27,970 bases of DNA from Actinomycetes bacterium (GTDB lineage Bacteria; Actinomycetota; CALGFH01), in contig JASLBL010000046.1 of the NCBI GenBank assembly GCA_030146615.1, positions 1 to 27,970 on the forward strand. Reading direction: 5' to 3'. Below, piece after piece: positions 1 to 7,547 of this stretch. The translations under genes and the position numbers were made by a program. The notes under the pieces are model-generated. The model did no database searches. It saw only the letters and a program-made list of their open reading frames with translations, and was not told where the DNA came from. Numbering within the stretch: position 1 is the stretch's first letter; the number at the start of each line of letters is the position of its first letter.

Positions 1-132
1 TGGTGCCAGGTATCGCCGCAGCGGCGGCAGGGTTGGCTTCATAGGTTGTTGTCTCGTCCCGGTGGTCCTCCCGCTTGAGTGAGGGTGGCGGCGTATGGTG
101 AGGCTCGTCTCTTCCAGGCTGAAGGAGCCTAC

Positions 133-1377
133 CTGCGCACGCGCGGCCTCGGACCCGACTTCGCCAGATTGTGGACTGCCAATGCCGTGTCCAACCTGGG
201 CGACGGCGTCACCCTGGTCGCCGGGCCGCTGCTGGCCGCGTCGCTGACCCGCGACCCGCGGCTGGTGGCCGGCCTGGCCGTCGCCCAGCGGCTTCCCTGG
301 CTGCTGTTCTCGCTGGTCAGCGGGGCGCTGGTCGACCGGCTGGACCGCCGCCTCCTGATGGTCCGGGTCGACGCCGCCCGCTGCGTGGCCGTCGGCCTGC
401 TCGGGGTGGCCGTGCTCGCCGACGTCGCCACCCTGCCCCTGCTGTACGTGGTCTTCTTCGCCCTCGGCACGGCCGAGACCCTGTTCGACAACGCCGCCGT
501 CTCGATCCTGCCCGCCGTCGTCCCCAGGGACCAGCTGGCCAGGGCCAACGGGCGCCTCCTGGGCGTCCAGATGGTGGCCAACGAGCTGGTCGCCCCGCCG
601 CTGGGCGGGCTGCTGTTCGCGACCGCCGCGGCCGTGCCGTTCCTGCTCGACGCGGGGTCGTTCGCGGCCGCGGCCGTGCTGGTCGCGGCCATGAGCGGCC
701 GGTTCCGGGCCGAGCGGCCCGAGGGGACGGCCCCGACCACCCTCCGGAGCGAGATCGCCGAGGGCGTGCGCTGGCTGGCCAGGCACCGGCTTCTGCGCAT
801 CCTGGCCGTGGCCATCGCGCTGATGAACCTGACCCTGTCGGCGACCCTGTCGATCTCGGTTCTCTACGCCCAGGAGCGGCTCGGGCTCGGCTCGGTCGGC
901 TACGGCCTGCTGCTCTCGTCGATGGCCGTCGGCGGGATCTCGGCCAGCCTGGTCGCCGAGCGGGTCATCGGCTGGCTCGGCCCGGCCACCACCATGCGGC
1001 TCGGCCTGGTCGTCGAGTCCTCGACCCACCTGGTGCTGGCCCTGGCCCGCAGCCCACTCCTTGTTGGGGCGATCTTCGCCCTGTTCGGCTTCCACGCCAT
1101 GACCTGGAGTGTCATCAGCGTGTCGCTGCGCCAAGAGGTGATCCCGGCCCGGCTGCTCGGCCGGGTCAACAGCGCCTACGCCCTGTTCGGCTTCGGCTCG
1201 CTGTCCCTGGGCGCCATCGCCGGTGGGGTGCTGGCCGCCCGCTACGGGCTGACCGCCCCCTTCTGGTGTAGCTTCGCCGCCATGACCCTGCTCACCCTGG
1301 CCTGCTGGCCGGTCCTCAGCGCCCGGGCCGTGGCCCAGGCCCGCGCCCAGGCCGCGGCCGACGGGGGCCACCCGTGA
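133..1377 (+). CDS. MFS transporter, DHA3-type drug/siderophore exporter family
   Basis: Integral membrane protein of about 414 residues with roughly 12 hydrophobic segments, expected to export a small molecule using the proton gradient; the substrate cannot be read from sequence. The N-terminal stretch around FARLWTANAVSNLGDG, followed by SGALVDRLDRR in the loop after the second helix, is typical of the MFS_3/EntS-like group. The reading frame opens with GTG at 79, right after an in-frame TGA at 76-78, but no ribosome binding site precedes it. A good Shine-Dalgarno, GAAGGAG at 121-127, lies 5 bases before an in-frame CTG at 133, and starting there gives MRTRGLGPDFARLW, the length expected for this family. 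I therefore prefer CTG 133; GTG 79 would add 18 residues. It ends 12 bases from the convergent dehydrogenase gene. Family assignment is confident, start moderately so. Confidence 0.88.
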   Translation: MRTRGLGPDFARLWTANAVSNLGDGVTLVAGPLLAASLTRDPRLVAGLAVAQRLPWLLFSLVSGALVDRLDRRLLMVRVDAARCVAVGLLGVAVLADVATLPLLYVVFFALGTAETLFDNAAVSILPAVVPRDQLARANGRLLGVQMVANELVAPPLGGLLFATAAAVPFLLDAGSFAAAAVLVAAMSGRFRAERPEGTAPTTLRSEIAEGVRWLARHRLLRILAVAIALMNLTLSATLSISVLYAQERLGLGSVGYGLLLSSMAVGGISASLVAERVIGWLGPATTMRLGLVVESSTHLVLALARSPLLVGAIFALFGFHAMTWSVISVSLRQEVIPARLLGRVNSAYALFGFGSLSLGAIAGGVLAARYGLTAPFWCSFAAMTLLTLACWPVLSARAVAQARAQAAADGGHP

Positions 1378-1389
1378 AGCTGGTCGTGG

Positions 1390-2355
1390 CTACACGACGA
1401 TGACGAGCTTCCCCCGGGCGTGACCCTCGCCCAGGTAGCGGAGCGCGTCCGCGGTCTCGCTCAGGGCGTAGGTCCGCTCCACCACCGGGGTCACCGTTCC
1501 GGCCTCGAGCAGCCCTCGGAGGACCAGCAGGTCCTCGTGGCTTCGCTTCGAGACGAAGAACAGCACCTTCTGACTCGCCCGCAGTGACGCCAGGCGGATC
1601 CTGCCGATGTGGCTCAGCGGCCCCAGCACACGGTTGCCCTTGGGTGCCCCGACCATGACCAGGGTCGCCCGGGGGTGGAGGACGCGCCGGCAGGCCGCCC
1701 ACGGCCTGCTCCCGGCGACGTCGAGCAGCAGGTCATAGCGCCGGTCGGTCCGGGTGAAGTCCTCCTGGGTGTAGTCGACGACCTGGTCGGCGCCGAGCGA
1801 TCCCACCAGGTCCACGTTCCTGGTGCTGCACACGCCGGTCACCTCCGCCCCGAACGACTTGGCGAGCTGCACCGAGAACGTGCCCACGCCTCCCGACGCC
1901 CCGTTGATCAGCACCTGCTGCCCCGGCTGGACCCGGCCCTTGTCGCGAAGCCCCTGGAGGGCGGTGAGCCCGGCCACGGGAACGGCCGCGGCGTGCTCGA
2001 ACGACACGTTGGCCGGCTTCCGCACCAACGCGTCCTCAGGGACGGCCACGTACTCGGCCAGGGCCCCGGTGCCCGCGCCGAACACCTCGTCGCCCGGCTG
2101 CAAGCGCGTGACCTTGCCGCCGACGGCCTCGACCACGCCCGCGAAGTCGATGCCCAGCCTGGCCTTCGGCGTGCGCAGCCCCATCTGCGGGCGCGCAACG
2201 TACGGGGACCCCGACATGGCGTACCAGTCCGCCGGGTTCACCGACGCCGCGCTGACCCGCACCAGGACCTCGTCGTCCCCGGCTTCCGGCTGGTCGATCT
2301 CCCGCAGCTCGAGCACCTCGGGGGTGCCGAACCTGTCCTGGACGACCGCCTTCAT
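1390..2355 (-). CDS. NAD(P)-dependent quinone oxidoreductase-like dehydrogenase (MDR superfamily)
   Basis: Medium-chain dehydrogenase/reductase of 321 residues, probably a soluble NADPH-dependent reductase of quinones or enones. A GroES-like N-terminal half (about 1-120, with GVVEAVGGKVTRLQPGDEVFG) is followed by a Rossmann half with NGASGGVGTF at 151-160. The catalytic and structural zinc ligands of true alcohol dehydrogenases are not visible, which favours the zeta-crystallin/QOR branch. ATG 2355 is preferred to the GTG one codon upstream, because MKAVVQDRFG is the usual family start and GGGGA lies just upstream. It is the last gene of a minus-strand run with the universal stress protein and aldo/keto reductase, 21 bases after the latter, which suggests a shared redox or detoxification transcript. 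The natural substrate is unknown. Confidence 0.9.
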   Translation of the reverse strand: MKAVVQDRFGTPEVLELREIDQPEAGDDEVLVRVSAASVNPADWYAMSGSPYVARPQMGLRTPKARLGIDFAGVVEAVGGKVTRLQPGDEVFGAGTGALAEYVAVPEDALVRKPANVSFEHAAAVPVAGLTALQGLRDKGRVQPGQQVLINGASGGVGTFSVQLAKSFGAEVTGVCSTRNVDLVGSLGADQVVDYTQEDFTRTDRRYDLLLDVAGSRPWAACRRVLHPRATLVMVGAPKGNRVLGPLSHIGRIRLASLRASQKVLFFVSKRSHEDLLVLRGLLEAGTVTPVVERTYALSETADALRYLGEGHARGKLVIVV

Positions 2356-2376
2356 CACGTCCCCGAAGTACCGTGG

Positions 2377-3360
<984 letters not shown>

Positions 3361-3374
3361 GCGCGCTCCTCGGG

Positions 3375-3851
3375 TTAGGACTGGAAGCGGGTCTGGGCGC
3401 GGAGGACGTCGTGGTGGCGCTCCTCCAGGCTCGCCGGGTCCCGGACGACCAGGATCGGGCAGGTCGAGAGCTGGGTCAGCTTGTGGGCGACGCTGCCGAT
3501 CAGCAGCCCGCCGAGGGCGGAGTGGCCGTGGGACCCGACCACGATCAGGCCGGCCCCCACCTCACGGGCGTACTCGAGGATGGCGCCGGCCGGAGACCCG
3601 CCAGTGCTCGGCCGGATCGCGCCCTCGGCGGTGATCCCGGCGCCTTTGAGCTCCTCGAGGACGCCGTCGACCAGCGCCTCGGCCTCCTCGCGGCTGTCGC
3701 CGACAACGGTTGGCGGCACGGGATAGTGGAGCTCCCGGACGTGCAGGACATGGACGGTCCCCCCGCCGGCGCGGGCCAGCTCGACCGTGGCCGGGATGGC
3801 CTTGCGGCTGTGCTCCGACTGGTCGACGGCGAGCAGCAGCTTCTCGAGCAT
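3375..3851 (-). CDS. Universal stress protein, UspA family
   Basis: Single-domain cytosolic universal stress protein of 158 residues. The ATP-binding signature G-2X-G-9X-G(S/T) is intact in [15 protein letters not shown] (106-120), and the N-terminal D10 of [14 protein letters not shown] is in the usual place, so nucleotide binding is expected. GGAGGTG lies 4 bases before the ATG at 3851. It is first of a three-gene minus-strand cluster with two NAD(P)H oxidoreductases, suggesting a stress- or redox-responsive operon. The promoter must lie in the roughly 120 bases between this start and the divergent tRNA gene; I see no convincing consensus there. Confidence 0.94.
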   Translation of the reverse strand: MLEKLLLAVDQSEHSRKAIPATVELARAGGGTVHVLHVRELHYPVPPTVVGDSREEAEALVDGVLEELKGAGITAEGAIRPSTGGSPAGAILEYAREVGAGLIVVGSHGHSALGGLLIGSVAHKLTQLSTCPILVVRDPASLEERHHDVLRAQTRFQS

Positions 3852-3936
3852 CGAGCACCTCCAAGAGGTCGACGGCCAGCTAGCTTACGCCCCTGGGTGC
3901 CCCAACCCGTTGCCCTGAAGCGACGACCAGGCATGG

Positions 3937-3942
3937 GACAAT
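3937..3942 (+). promoter_or_regulatory. Possible -10 element of the tRNA-Val gene
   Basis: GACAAT, 30 bases upstream of the tRNA, is a reasonable -10 hexamer at a suitable distance for a short leader. No matching -35 is found at 16-18 bases; TTGCCC at 3910-3915 is 21 bases away. Weak evidence. Confidence 0.22.
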
Positions 3943-3972
3943 CGCGACCCAGGCCATTACCATGCCCCCGTC

Positions 3973-4049
3973 GGGCGTGTAGCTCAGCTGGCCAGAGCGC
4001 GTCGCTTACAACGACGAGGTCACAGGTTCGAGCCCTGTCACGCCCACCA
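3973..4049 (+). tRNA. tRNA-Val (anticodon TAC)
   Basis: A complete cloverleaf can be drawn by hand. The acceptor stem is GGGCGTG (3973-3979) with CACGCCC (4039-4045). The D stem is GCTC (3982-3985) with GAGC (3995-3998). The anticodon stem is CGTCG (4000-4004) with CGACG (4012-4016), enclosing the loop CTTACAA whose anticodon TAC reads GUA, valine. The T stem is ACAGG with CCTGT around TTCGAGC. The discriminator A at 4046 is followed by an encoded CCA (4047-4049). No mismatches in any stem. Confidence 0.97.
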
Positions 4050-4184
4050 ACCAAACCAGCAGGTCAGGACGTGCGCGACGCAGGTTCGCGTGAGTCCTCC
4101 AGCCGCGAGCGGGTCGACCGGTCCGTCTCTGGTCGGTCAAGGCTGCGGATTCGCGCATCTGAGACAGCGCGGGCAGCGCATAAG

Positions 4185-4206
4185 GCCGGCCCTGCGGGCG
4201 GCCGGC
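4185..4206. terminator. GC-rich hairpin between tRNA-Val and the phosphatase gene
   Basis: GCCGGCC (4185-4191) pairs perfectly with GGCCGGC (4200-4206) across an 8-base loop. It lies 136 bases past the tRNA and 111 bases past the phosphatase stop on the other strand, so it could end transcription from either side. No T-run follows in either direction, so it is not a canonical intrinsic terminator. Confidence 0.35.
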
Positions 4207-4317
4207 AGAACCACACACGGAGGAGCCAAGGGGCATGCGAAGAGTGCTTCCGGTCGGGGTCGGTCGCGCCATCCGTGGCGAAGGCGAGGGCGTCCACGGC
4301 GGTTGGCCCGAGGTTGC

Positions 4318-5337
4318 CTATGGGTTGCAGCCGAACGCTCTGGTGTCGAACGAGGTGCCGTTGGTGCGCTTGAAGGACTGCGTCCAGCCGTCGCTGCGAA
4401 GCACCAGCTTGAGGAACCCGAAGTGGTCGTCGTCGGCCGCGGACCGAGCCGGATGCACCGTCCCTCTGAATGGAATGAGGTCGCGACCACCGGTGCCGAC
4501 GATGGTGGACCAGATGCCGCGGCTGTGGTCGATGGTCCCGTTGTAGATCATGGGCTTGAGCCGTTCGTAGGCATGGTTGTGGCCGTTGAGGACCAGGTCC
4601 ACGCCGCGGGCGGCGCCCTCGTTGTCCATGATGTTCCACAGGGTTGCCATGGATGGCTTGCCTGACACTGGCGCTGGGGTGGCGAAGCGGGGCTCGTGGA
4701 ACACGGCCATGATGCAACGGATGTGCTGGTTGGCGGCGAGCACGCTGCGCAGCCAGCTCGCCTGGGCCGAGTCGGTGGTACAGCGCGGCGTGTGCCACTC
4801 GGGAGGGTTGGCGTAGTCGCCGCAGGCGCTGTTCAAGACCACGACCAACCATCGCCCGCCGGCTGGCAAGTTGACGTGGAACCAGTAGTAGGAGGCGCTG
4901 CCGGGACGGGCCCGGTTGCCGTAGTAGTCGAAGTAGCCACCGCCGGTGGACGCCCAGCCGCTGTTCACCCCATTGCCGTATTCGTGGTTGCCGGCGGTGG
5001 GATAGCTGTCCTGCTTGACGTCGCCCCAGATGGGGTCATAGACCGACTGGTAGAGCGCGAGCACCCCGGTCTCGTACTGGAGATCGCCGAGCAGGAGGTA
5101 GGCATCCGGATTGTGGCTGTCGGCCAGGCGCTTAACGGCACGGGCGTTGGCATCCGATGAGAGGTTGGGATGAGGGACCAGGTCGCCCACCGCCGCGATC
5201 ACGAAGCCGGACACATCCTCACCATGATTCGGAGGATCCTGCGCCTGCGAGGCTGCTATCAGCGGGGCCGGTGCCGTGATGACCGTCGCCGTCATCGCCG
5301 CCACAACCAACCCGAGGACGGGGCGGTATCGGCGCAT
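4318..5337 (-). CDS. Secreted calcineurin-like metallophosphoesterase (purple-acid-phosphatase type)
   Basis: Probable secreted phosphatase of 339 residues. A signal peptide is clear: MRRYR, a hydrophobic core VLGLVVAAMTATVITAPAP, and small residues near 29-33. The dinuclear metal motifs follow in order: GD at 51-52 with H56, GDLQY 84-88, GNHE 116-119, H214 (FHEP) and GHNHAYER 252-259. This set matches the metallophosphoesterase domain of purple acid phosphatases without their N-terminal fibronectin-like domain. GAAGGAAT lies 5 bases before the ATG at 5337. The likely role is phosphate scavenging outside the cell; substrate is unknown, and no Pho box was recognised. Third positions are less G/C-biased than in flanking genes, and it sits beside a tRNA gene, so horizontal acquisition is possible. 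Confidence 0.9.
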   Translation of the reverse strand: MRRYRPVLGLVVAAMTATVITAPAPLIAASQAQDPPNHGEDVSGFVIAAVGDLVPHPNLSSDANARAVKRLADSHNPDAYLLLGDLQYETGVLALYQSVYDPIWGDVKQDSYPTAGNHEYGNGVNSGWASTGGGYFDYYGNRARPGSASYYWFHVNLPAGGRWLVVVLNSACGDYANPPEWHTPRCTTDSAQASWLRSVLAANQHIRCIMAVFHEPRFATPAPVSGKPSMATLWNIMDNEGAARGVDLVLNGHNHAYERLKPMIYNGTIDHSRGIWSTIVGTGGRDLIPFRGTVHPARSAADDDHFGFLKLVLRSDGWTQSFKRTNGTSFDTRAFGCNP

Positions 5338-5521
5338 GCGGATTCCTTCCCTGCCGCTTCACTCAACGGAGCTAGCGATAGCAAGTCCACCGCCGTCGCG
5401 GAAGCCCCATTCTGCGTAGAACGGGTGTACTACCAGCAGTAGCGACATTTCGTCGGATCCGGCTGGCGTCCCGCCGACGGCTCCTGCTGGTCCCGCCAGA
5501 GCACGGGCCTACGGCACGGCC

Positions 5522-5689
5522 ATGCTGCAGACGCTCTTGACCGTCTTGCTGCTGGTCGCCGGGTTCATGGCCGGGCTGCGGTTGCGGTCAGTGCGACGGG
5601 CGGCCGTGCCGCTGGCCGTCTTGGACAGGCCAACGGCAGAATGCTCGGCCTGCCGCGAGCCCTTCGGGCTCTTGCCAACGACGCAGTGA
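5522..5689 (+). CDS. Possible 55-residue single-pass membrane peptide with a CxxC
   Basis: This short frame starts at ATG 5522 and ends at TGA 5687-5689. It encodes MLQTLLTVLLLVAGFMAGL, a textbook transmembrane helix, followed by a basic segment (RLRSVRRA) that would face the cytoplasm, and a tail with CSAC (41-44). A perfect 8-bp hairpin lies 15 bases after the stop. Against it, no clear Shine-Dalgarno precedes the ATG, and the frame stays open upstream, so the true start is uncertain. I recognise no family. The hydrophobic-basic-CxxC layout is unlikely in random GC-rich sequence, but a decayed gene fragment is equally possible. Confidence 0.35.
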   Translation: MLQTLLTVLLLVAGFMAGLRLRSVRRAAVPLAVLDRPTAECSACREPFGLLPTTQ

Positions 5690-5703
5690 TAGCCACGGGA
5701 TGG

Positions 5704-5722
5704 CCTTGACCGACGGTCAAGG
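5704..5722. repeat. Perfect 8-bp inverted repeat with 3-base spacer
   Basis: CCTTGACC (5704-5711), spacer GAC, GGTCAAGG (5715-5722). The stem is perfect. It could be the terminator hairpin of the short frame ending at 5689, though no T-run follows, or a dimeric-repressor operator. No adjacent regulator other than the CGNR gene is present. Confidence 0.5.
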
Positions 5723-5977
5723 TGGAGCCGTCGCCGCCAGGTAGGAGCATCGTCGTTCTGACCGGCCGTGCCACCCGCGTGCCAGAAGCAGCGGTCACCA
5801 GCGGTATCGAGCGGACAGTCACGGTCACTTCGAGGAGGCCGGCAGGCTGGGCGCCAGCTCCTGACCTGGGGTAAGGGAGGAAGCCGAAACTGCATGGCAT
5901 GCAAGGGGTCAAGGGGAGCTAGTCCCGCTCGGGTCCATGACGCGGCAGCCATCACCCTGCCAGGCCGAGAGACCCCT

Positions 5978-6601
5978 TCATCGTCGGCGCGCTGCGGCGC
6001 GGCGGGCGAGGTAGCGGCGCACCTTCTCATCAGTTCCGCAGTCCTCCATGCTGCACCAACGGCGGCTGCGGTTCTTGCTCTCGTCGATGAACAACCACTG
6101 GCAGCCATCGCATCGCTTGACCCGCTGCAGGGGACCGCCGGTGAGCAGGGTAACCGCGGCGTGGACAATCGGCCGCAGGGGACGCGCCAGCTCGTTGTCA
6201 TGGGCCCAGTTCCATGCGAAGCCGCCATCGCCGCTGACGAGCTCGGCTCGGGCGAGCGCTTCGGCCTCGTCGCTGCCCAACGCGGCGATGCACCGGTCGG
6301 GCGGCGGGTGGCCCATGGCGACCGCTCCGAACAGCTCGTAGAGGTAGCGGCGCACCTGCACGGCCCGTTGGTAGGTGTTCTGGGCATCGTCGGGGTTGCG
6401 GCGTGCCCGCCGGAGCAGGCGGTGTGCCTCGTCCTCCGTCAGCATCCCGACATGGCGCGCCCAGGCGATGAGGTCGTTGTAGTCGTGAAGGGCCTCGTCG
6501 TCTGGGGACGGCCTAGGCTGGCCACCTCGGGTGTTGATGAAGTCAAGGGCGAGGTTGCCACCGACGAGGCGCATCCGTTGGATGTGGTCAGGTGTTTCCA
6601 T
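5978..6601 (-). CDS. CGNR zinc-finger / ABATE-domain transcriptional regulator
   Basis: Likely DNA-binding regulator of 207 residues. The N-terminal ABATE domain begins with RLVGGNLALDFINTRGG (11-27). The C-terminal zinc finger has C164, C167, C183 and C188 in CDGCQWLFIDESKN...RRWCSMEDCG, matching the actinobacterial CGNR family. The name-giving CGNR tetrapeptide reads CGTD here, so N and R are replaced although all four cysteines remain. The start is ATG 6601; a TTG lies just before it. No Shine-Dalgarno is visible. A TACAAT -10 on the minus strand (6660-6655) lies inside a perfect inverted repeat, and a third copy of the half-site covers this gene's own start codon, so autoregulation is likely. 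It diverges from a small gene at 6723. Confidence 0.88.
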   Translation of the reverse strand: METPDHIQRMRLVGGNLALDFINTRGGQPRPSPDDEALHDYNDLIAWARHVGMLTEDEAHRLLRRARRNPDDAQNTYQRAVQVRRYLYELFGAVAMGHPPPDRCIAALGSDEAEALARAELVSGDGGFAWNWAHDNELARPLRPIVHAAVTLLTGGPLQRVKRCDGCQWLFIDESKNRSRRWCSMEDCGTDEKVRRYLARRAAARRR

Positions 6602-6609
6602 CAAACACC
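6591..6609. repeat. 7-bp inverted repeat over the CGNR start codon, containing a third half-site
   Basis: GGTGTTT (6591-6597), spacer CCATC, AAACACC (6603-6609). Its left side contains TGTTTCCAT (6593-6601), the same 9-mer as in the operator at 6648. On the minus strand, the CGNR start codon lies in the loop, so the repeat could act as a protein-binding site or as an mRNA hairpin hiding the start. Confidence 0.5.
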
Positions 6610-6619
6610 AGTTTAGTGG

Positions 6620-6648
6620 TTGAGAAGGAATCCAGCACGGCGTAAGCT
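6620..6648 (+). promoter_or_regulatory. Possible promoter for the 75-residue gene
   Basis: TTGAGA (6620-6625) and TAAGCT (6643-6648) are separated by 17 bases. The -35 is good, the -10 weak. The inverted repeat 6648-6679 starts at the end of the -10, so a bound repressor would cover the transcription start. Confidence 0.3.
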
Positions 6649-6679
6649 GTTTCCATTGTAGTGAGCTTCAATGGAAACA
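6648..6679. promoter_or_regulatory. Operator-like 11-bp perfect inverted repeat between CGNR gene and small gene
   Basis: TGTTTCCATTG (6648-6658) and CAATGGAAACA (6669-6679) are perfect inverted copies 10 bases apart, giving about two helical turns between half-site centres, as expected for a dimeric regulator. On the minus strand it contains TACAAT (6660-6655), a 5/6 -10 match placed to serve the CGNR gene. The AT-rich 9-mer TGTTTCCAT appears again at 6593-6601, so three copies lie within 87 bases of otherwise very GC-rich sequence. Confidence 0.7.
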
Positions 6680-6722
6680 ACTGAAGGCGGTCACTGGGAC
6701 AACTTGCCTTGAAGGAGGGTCG

Positions 6723-6950
6723 ATGTTCGACCACTACCTCGCCCTGCACACCCCCGAGCGGTCGGGCCTCCTCGCCTGGTCGGCCCTGCCGCATGCGCCC
6801 GTGCTGTCCGACCAGCGCCCCCGAAGGCCCGCTGGCCGGCTGCGCCGTGGCACCGCATGGGCGTTGGTCGGCCTGGCCGAGCGACTCGACCCGCAGGCTG
6901 ACCGACTCGGGCCAGACCGGGTGCAAGCCCGACAGGCTCCGGCCTGCTGA
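6723..6950 (+). CDS. Uncharacterised 75-residue basic protein
   Basis: The ATG at 6723 has a strong Shine-Dalgarno, AAGGAGGG, about 3 bases upstream. The product starts MFDHYLALHTPERSGLLAW, then has an arginine-rich patch (QRPRRPAGRLRRG) and a hydrophobic helix-like stretch (TAWALVGLAERLD). I do not recognise a family. It is divergent from the CGNR regulator and lies 44 bases downstream of the operator-like inverted repeat, so it is the natural target of that regulator. The strong ribosome site and regular amino-acid make-up favour a real gene. Confidence 0.6.
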   Translation: MFDHYLALHTPERSGLLAWSALPHAPVLSDQRPRRPAGRLRRGTAWALVGLAERLDPQADRLGPDRVQARQAPAC

Positions 6951-6975
6951 ACGACCCTCGGACGCCCTAGCCGGG

Positions 6976-6997
6976 AGGCGGCGAACAGGCGGCGAAC
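6976..6997. repeat. Tandem 11-bp direct repeat
   Basis: AGGCGGCGAAC occurs twice head to tail (6976-6986 and 6987-6997) in the non-coding gap between the 75-residue gene and the next gene. Two copies only; possibly a polymerase-slippage product. Confidence 0.6.
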
Positions 6998-7176
6998 GCC
7001 TTGCAACCAGGCAGCACTAGCCGACACACAACGACAACAAACACGCCAAGGTCGGAGCCACTCTCGCAGCATTCTCGCTGGTCACGGAGTGGCCCTACTT
7101 GTTTACACCATAGAGGCCCAACGCCGCGATGTAGGGTGCAGGCCATCGGGATCCCTGCGGGCATGCGGAGGATGTC

Positions 7177-7422
7177 ATGGCCACCAGGAAACAGTGGAGC
7201 GATCTCAGCCAGCGCACCCGCAGACTGATCACCATCACGGCAGTTGCCGAAGGCATCCTCAAGGTCGCGGCGCTCATCGACCTCAAGCGTCGGCCAGCAA
7301 GCCAAATCCGAGGCCCCAAGTGGCTGTGGGCTACCGTGGTGACAGTCGTCAGCTCCGCCGGGGTCGTACCAATCTCGTACTTCGTGTTGGGGCGGCGGCA
7401 GCCTCGATCGCAGCCCGACTGA
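7177..7422 (+). CDS. Small two-helix membrane protein, PLDc_N-like
   Basis: Protein of 81 residues with a soluble basic start (MATRKQWSDLSQRTRR), a first hydrophobic helix ending in ALIDLKRRP, then KWLWATVVTVVSSAGVVPISYFVLGRR as a second helix. The order of ALIDL, a basic linker, lysine-tryptophan before the helix, and a C-terminal Y-FxxGRR is the pattern of the phospholipase D-nuclease N-terminal domain found as stand-alone small membrane proteins in actinobacteria. It has no catalytic residues, and the function of the stand-alone form is unknown. GGAGG lies about 6 bases before the ATG. It stands alone between the 75-residue gene and the hydrolase. Confidence 0.8.
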   Translation: MATRKQWSDLSQRTRRLITITAVAEGILKVAALIDLKRRPASQIRGPKWLWATVVTVVSSAGVVPISYFVLGRRQPRSQPD

Positions 7423-7547
7423 TCCCATCCCTTGTCGGCCAAAGACCCGAACTGAGCGGGTTCGTCCTCACCGGTCGTCCCCTCCTCGTGCCGTACCATT
7501 GGCCGCGCTGGGGCCGCGAACCGTGGACAGCTCAGGAGGACGGCGCG

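Larger units (their letters stand above)
5338..5977. other. 640-base stretch between phosphatase and CGNR regulator, no firm gene
   Basis: No open frame here resembles a known family. It holds one plausible short gene (5522-5689, plus strand) and one strong inverted repeat (5704-5722). Base composition is more mixed than in the rest of the window. The minus-strand frames across 5565-6387 are long, but read as Ser/Arg/Thr-rich out-of-frame translation. Confidence 0.5.

Noticed and set aside
4219..4546. GGAGGAG followed by ATG 4235, apparent 103-residue plus-strand gene
   Set aside because: The ribosome-site-like sequence is good, but most of the frame is antisense to the phosphatase and shows no protein-like pattern; possibly a remnant.
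5509..6387. 292-residue minus-strand frame over the CGNR gene
   Set aside because: Composition is Ser/Thr/Arg/Pro-rich without any domain, and it overlaps the well-supported CGNR frame; lack of stops reflects high GC.
3973..7500. Integrated element with attachment site at tRNA-Val
   Set aside because: No integrase and no second copy of the tRNA 3' end were found by eye; only composition supports it.
7089..7547. N-terminal extension of the alpha/beta hydrolase
   Set aside because: The frame is open, but overlaps the PLDc_N-like gene in another frame, and a strong ribosome site marks ATG 7548.
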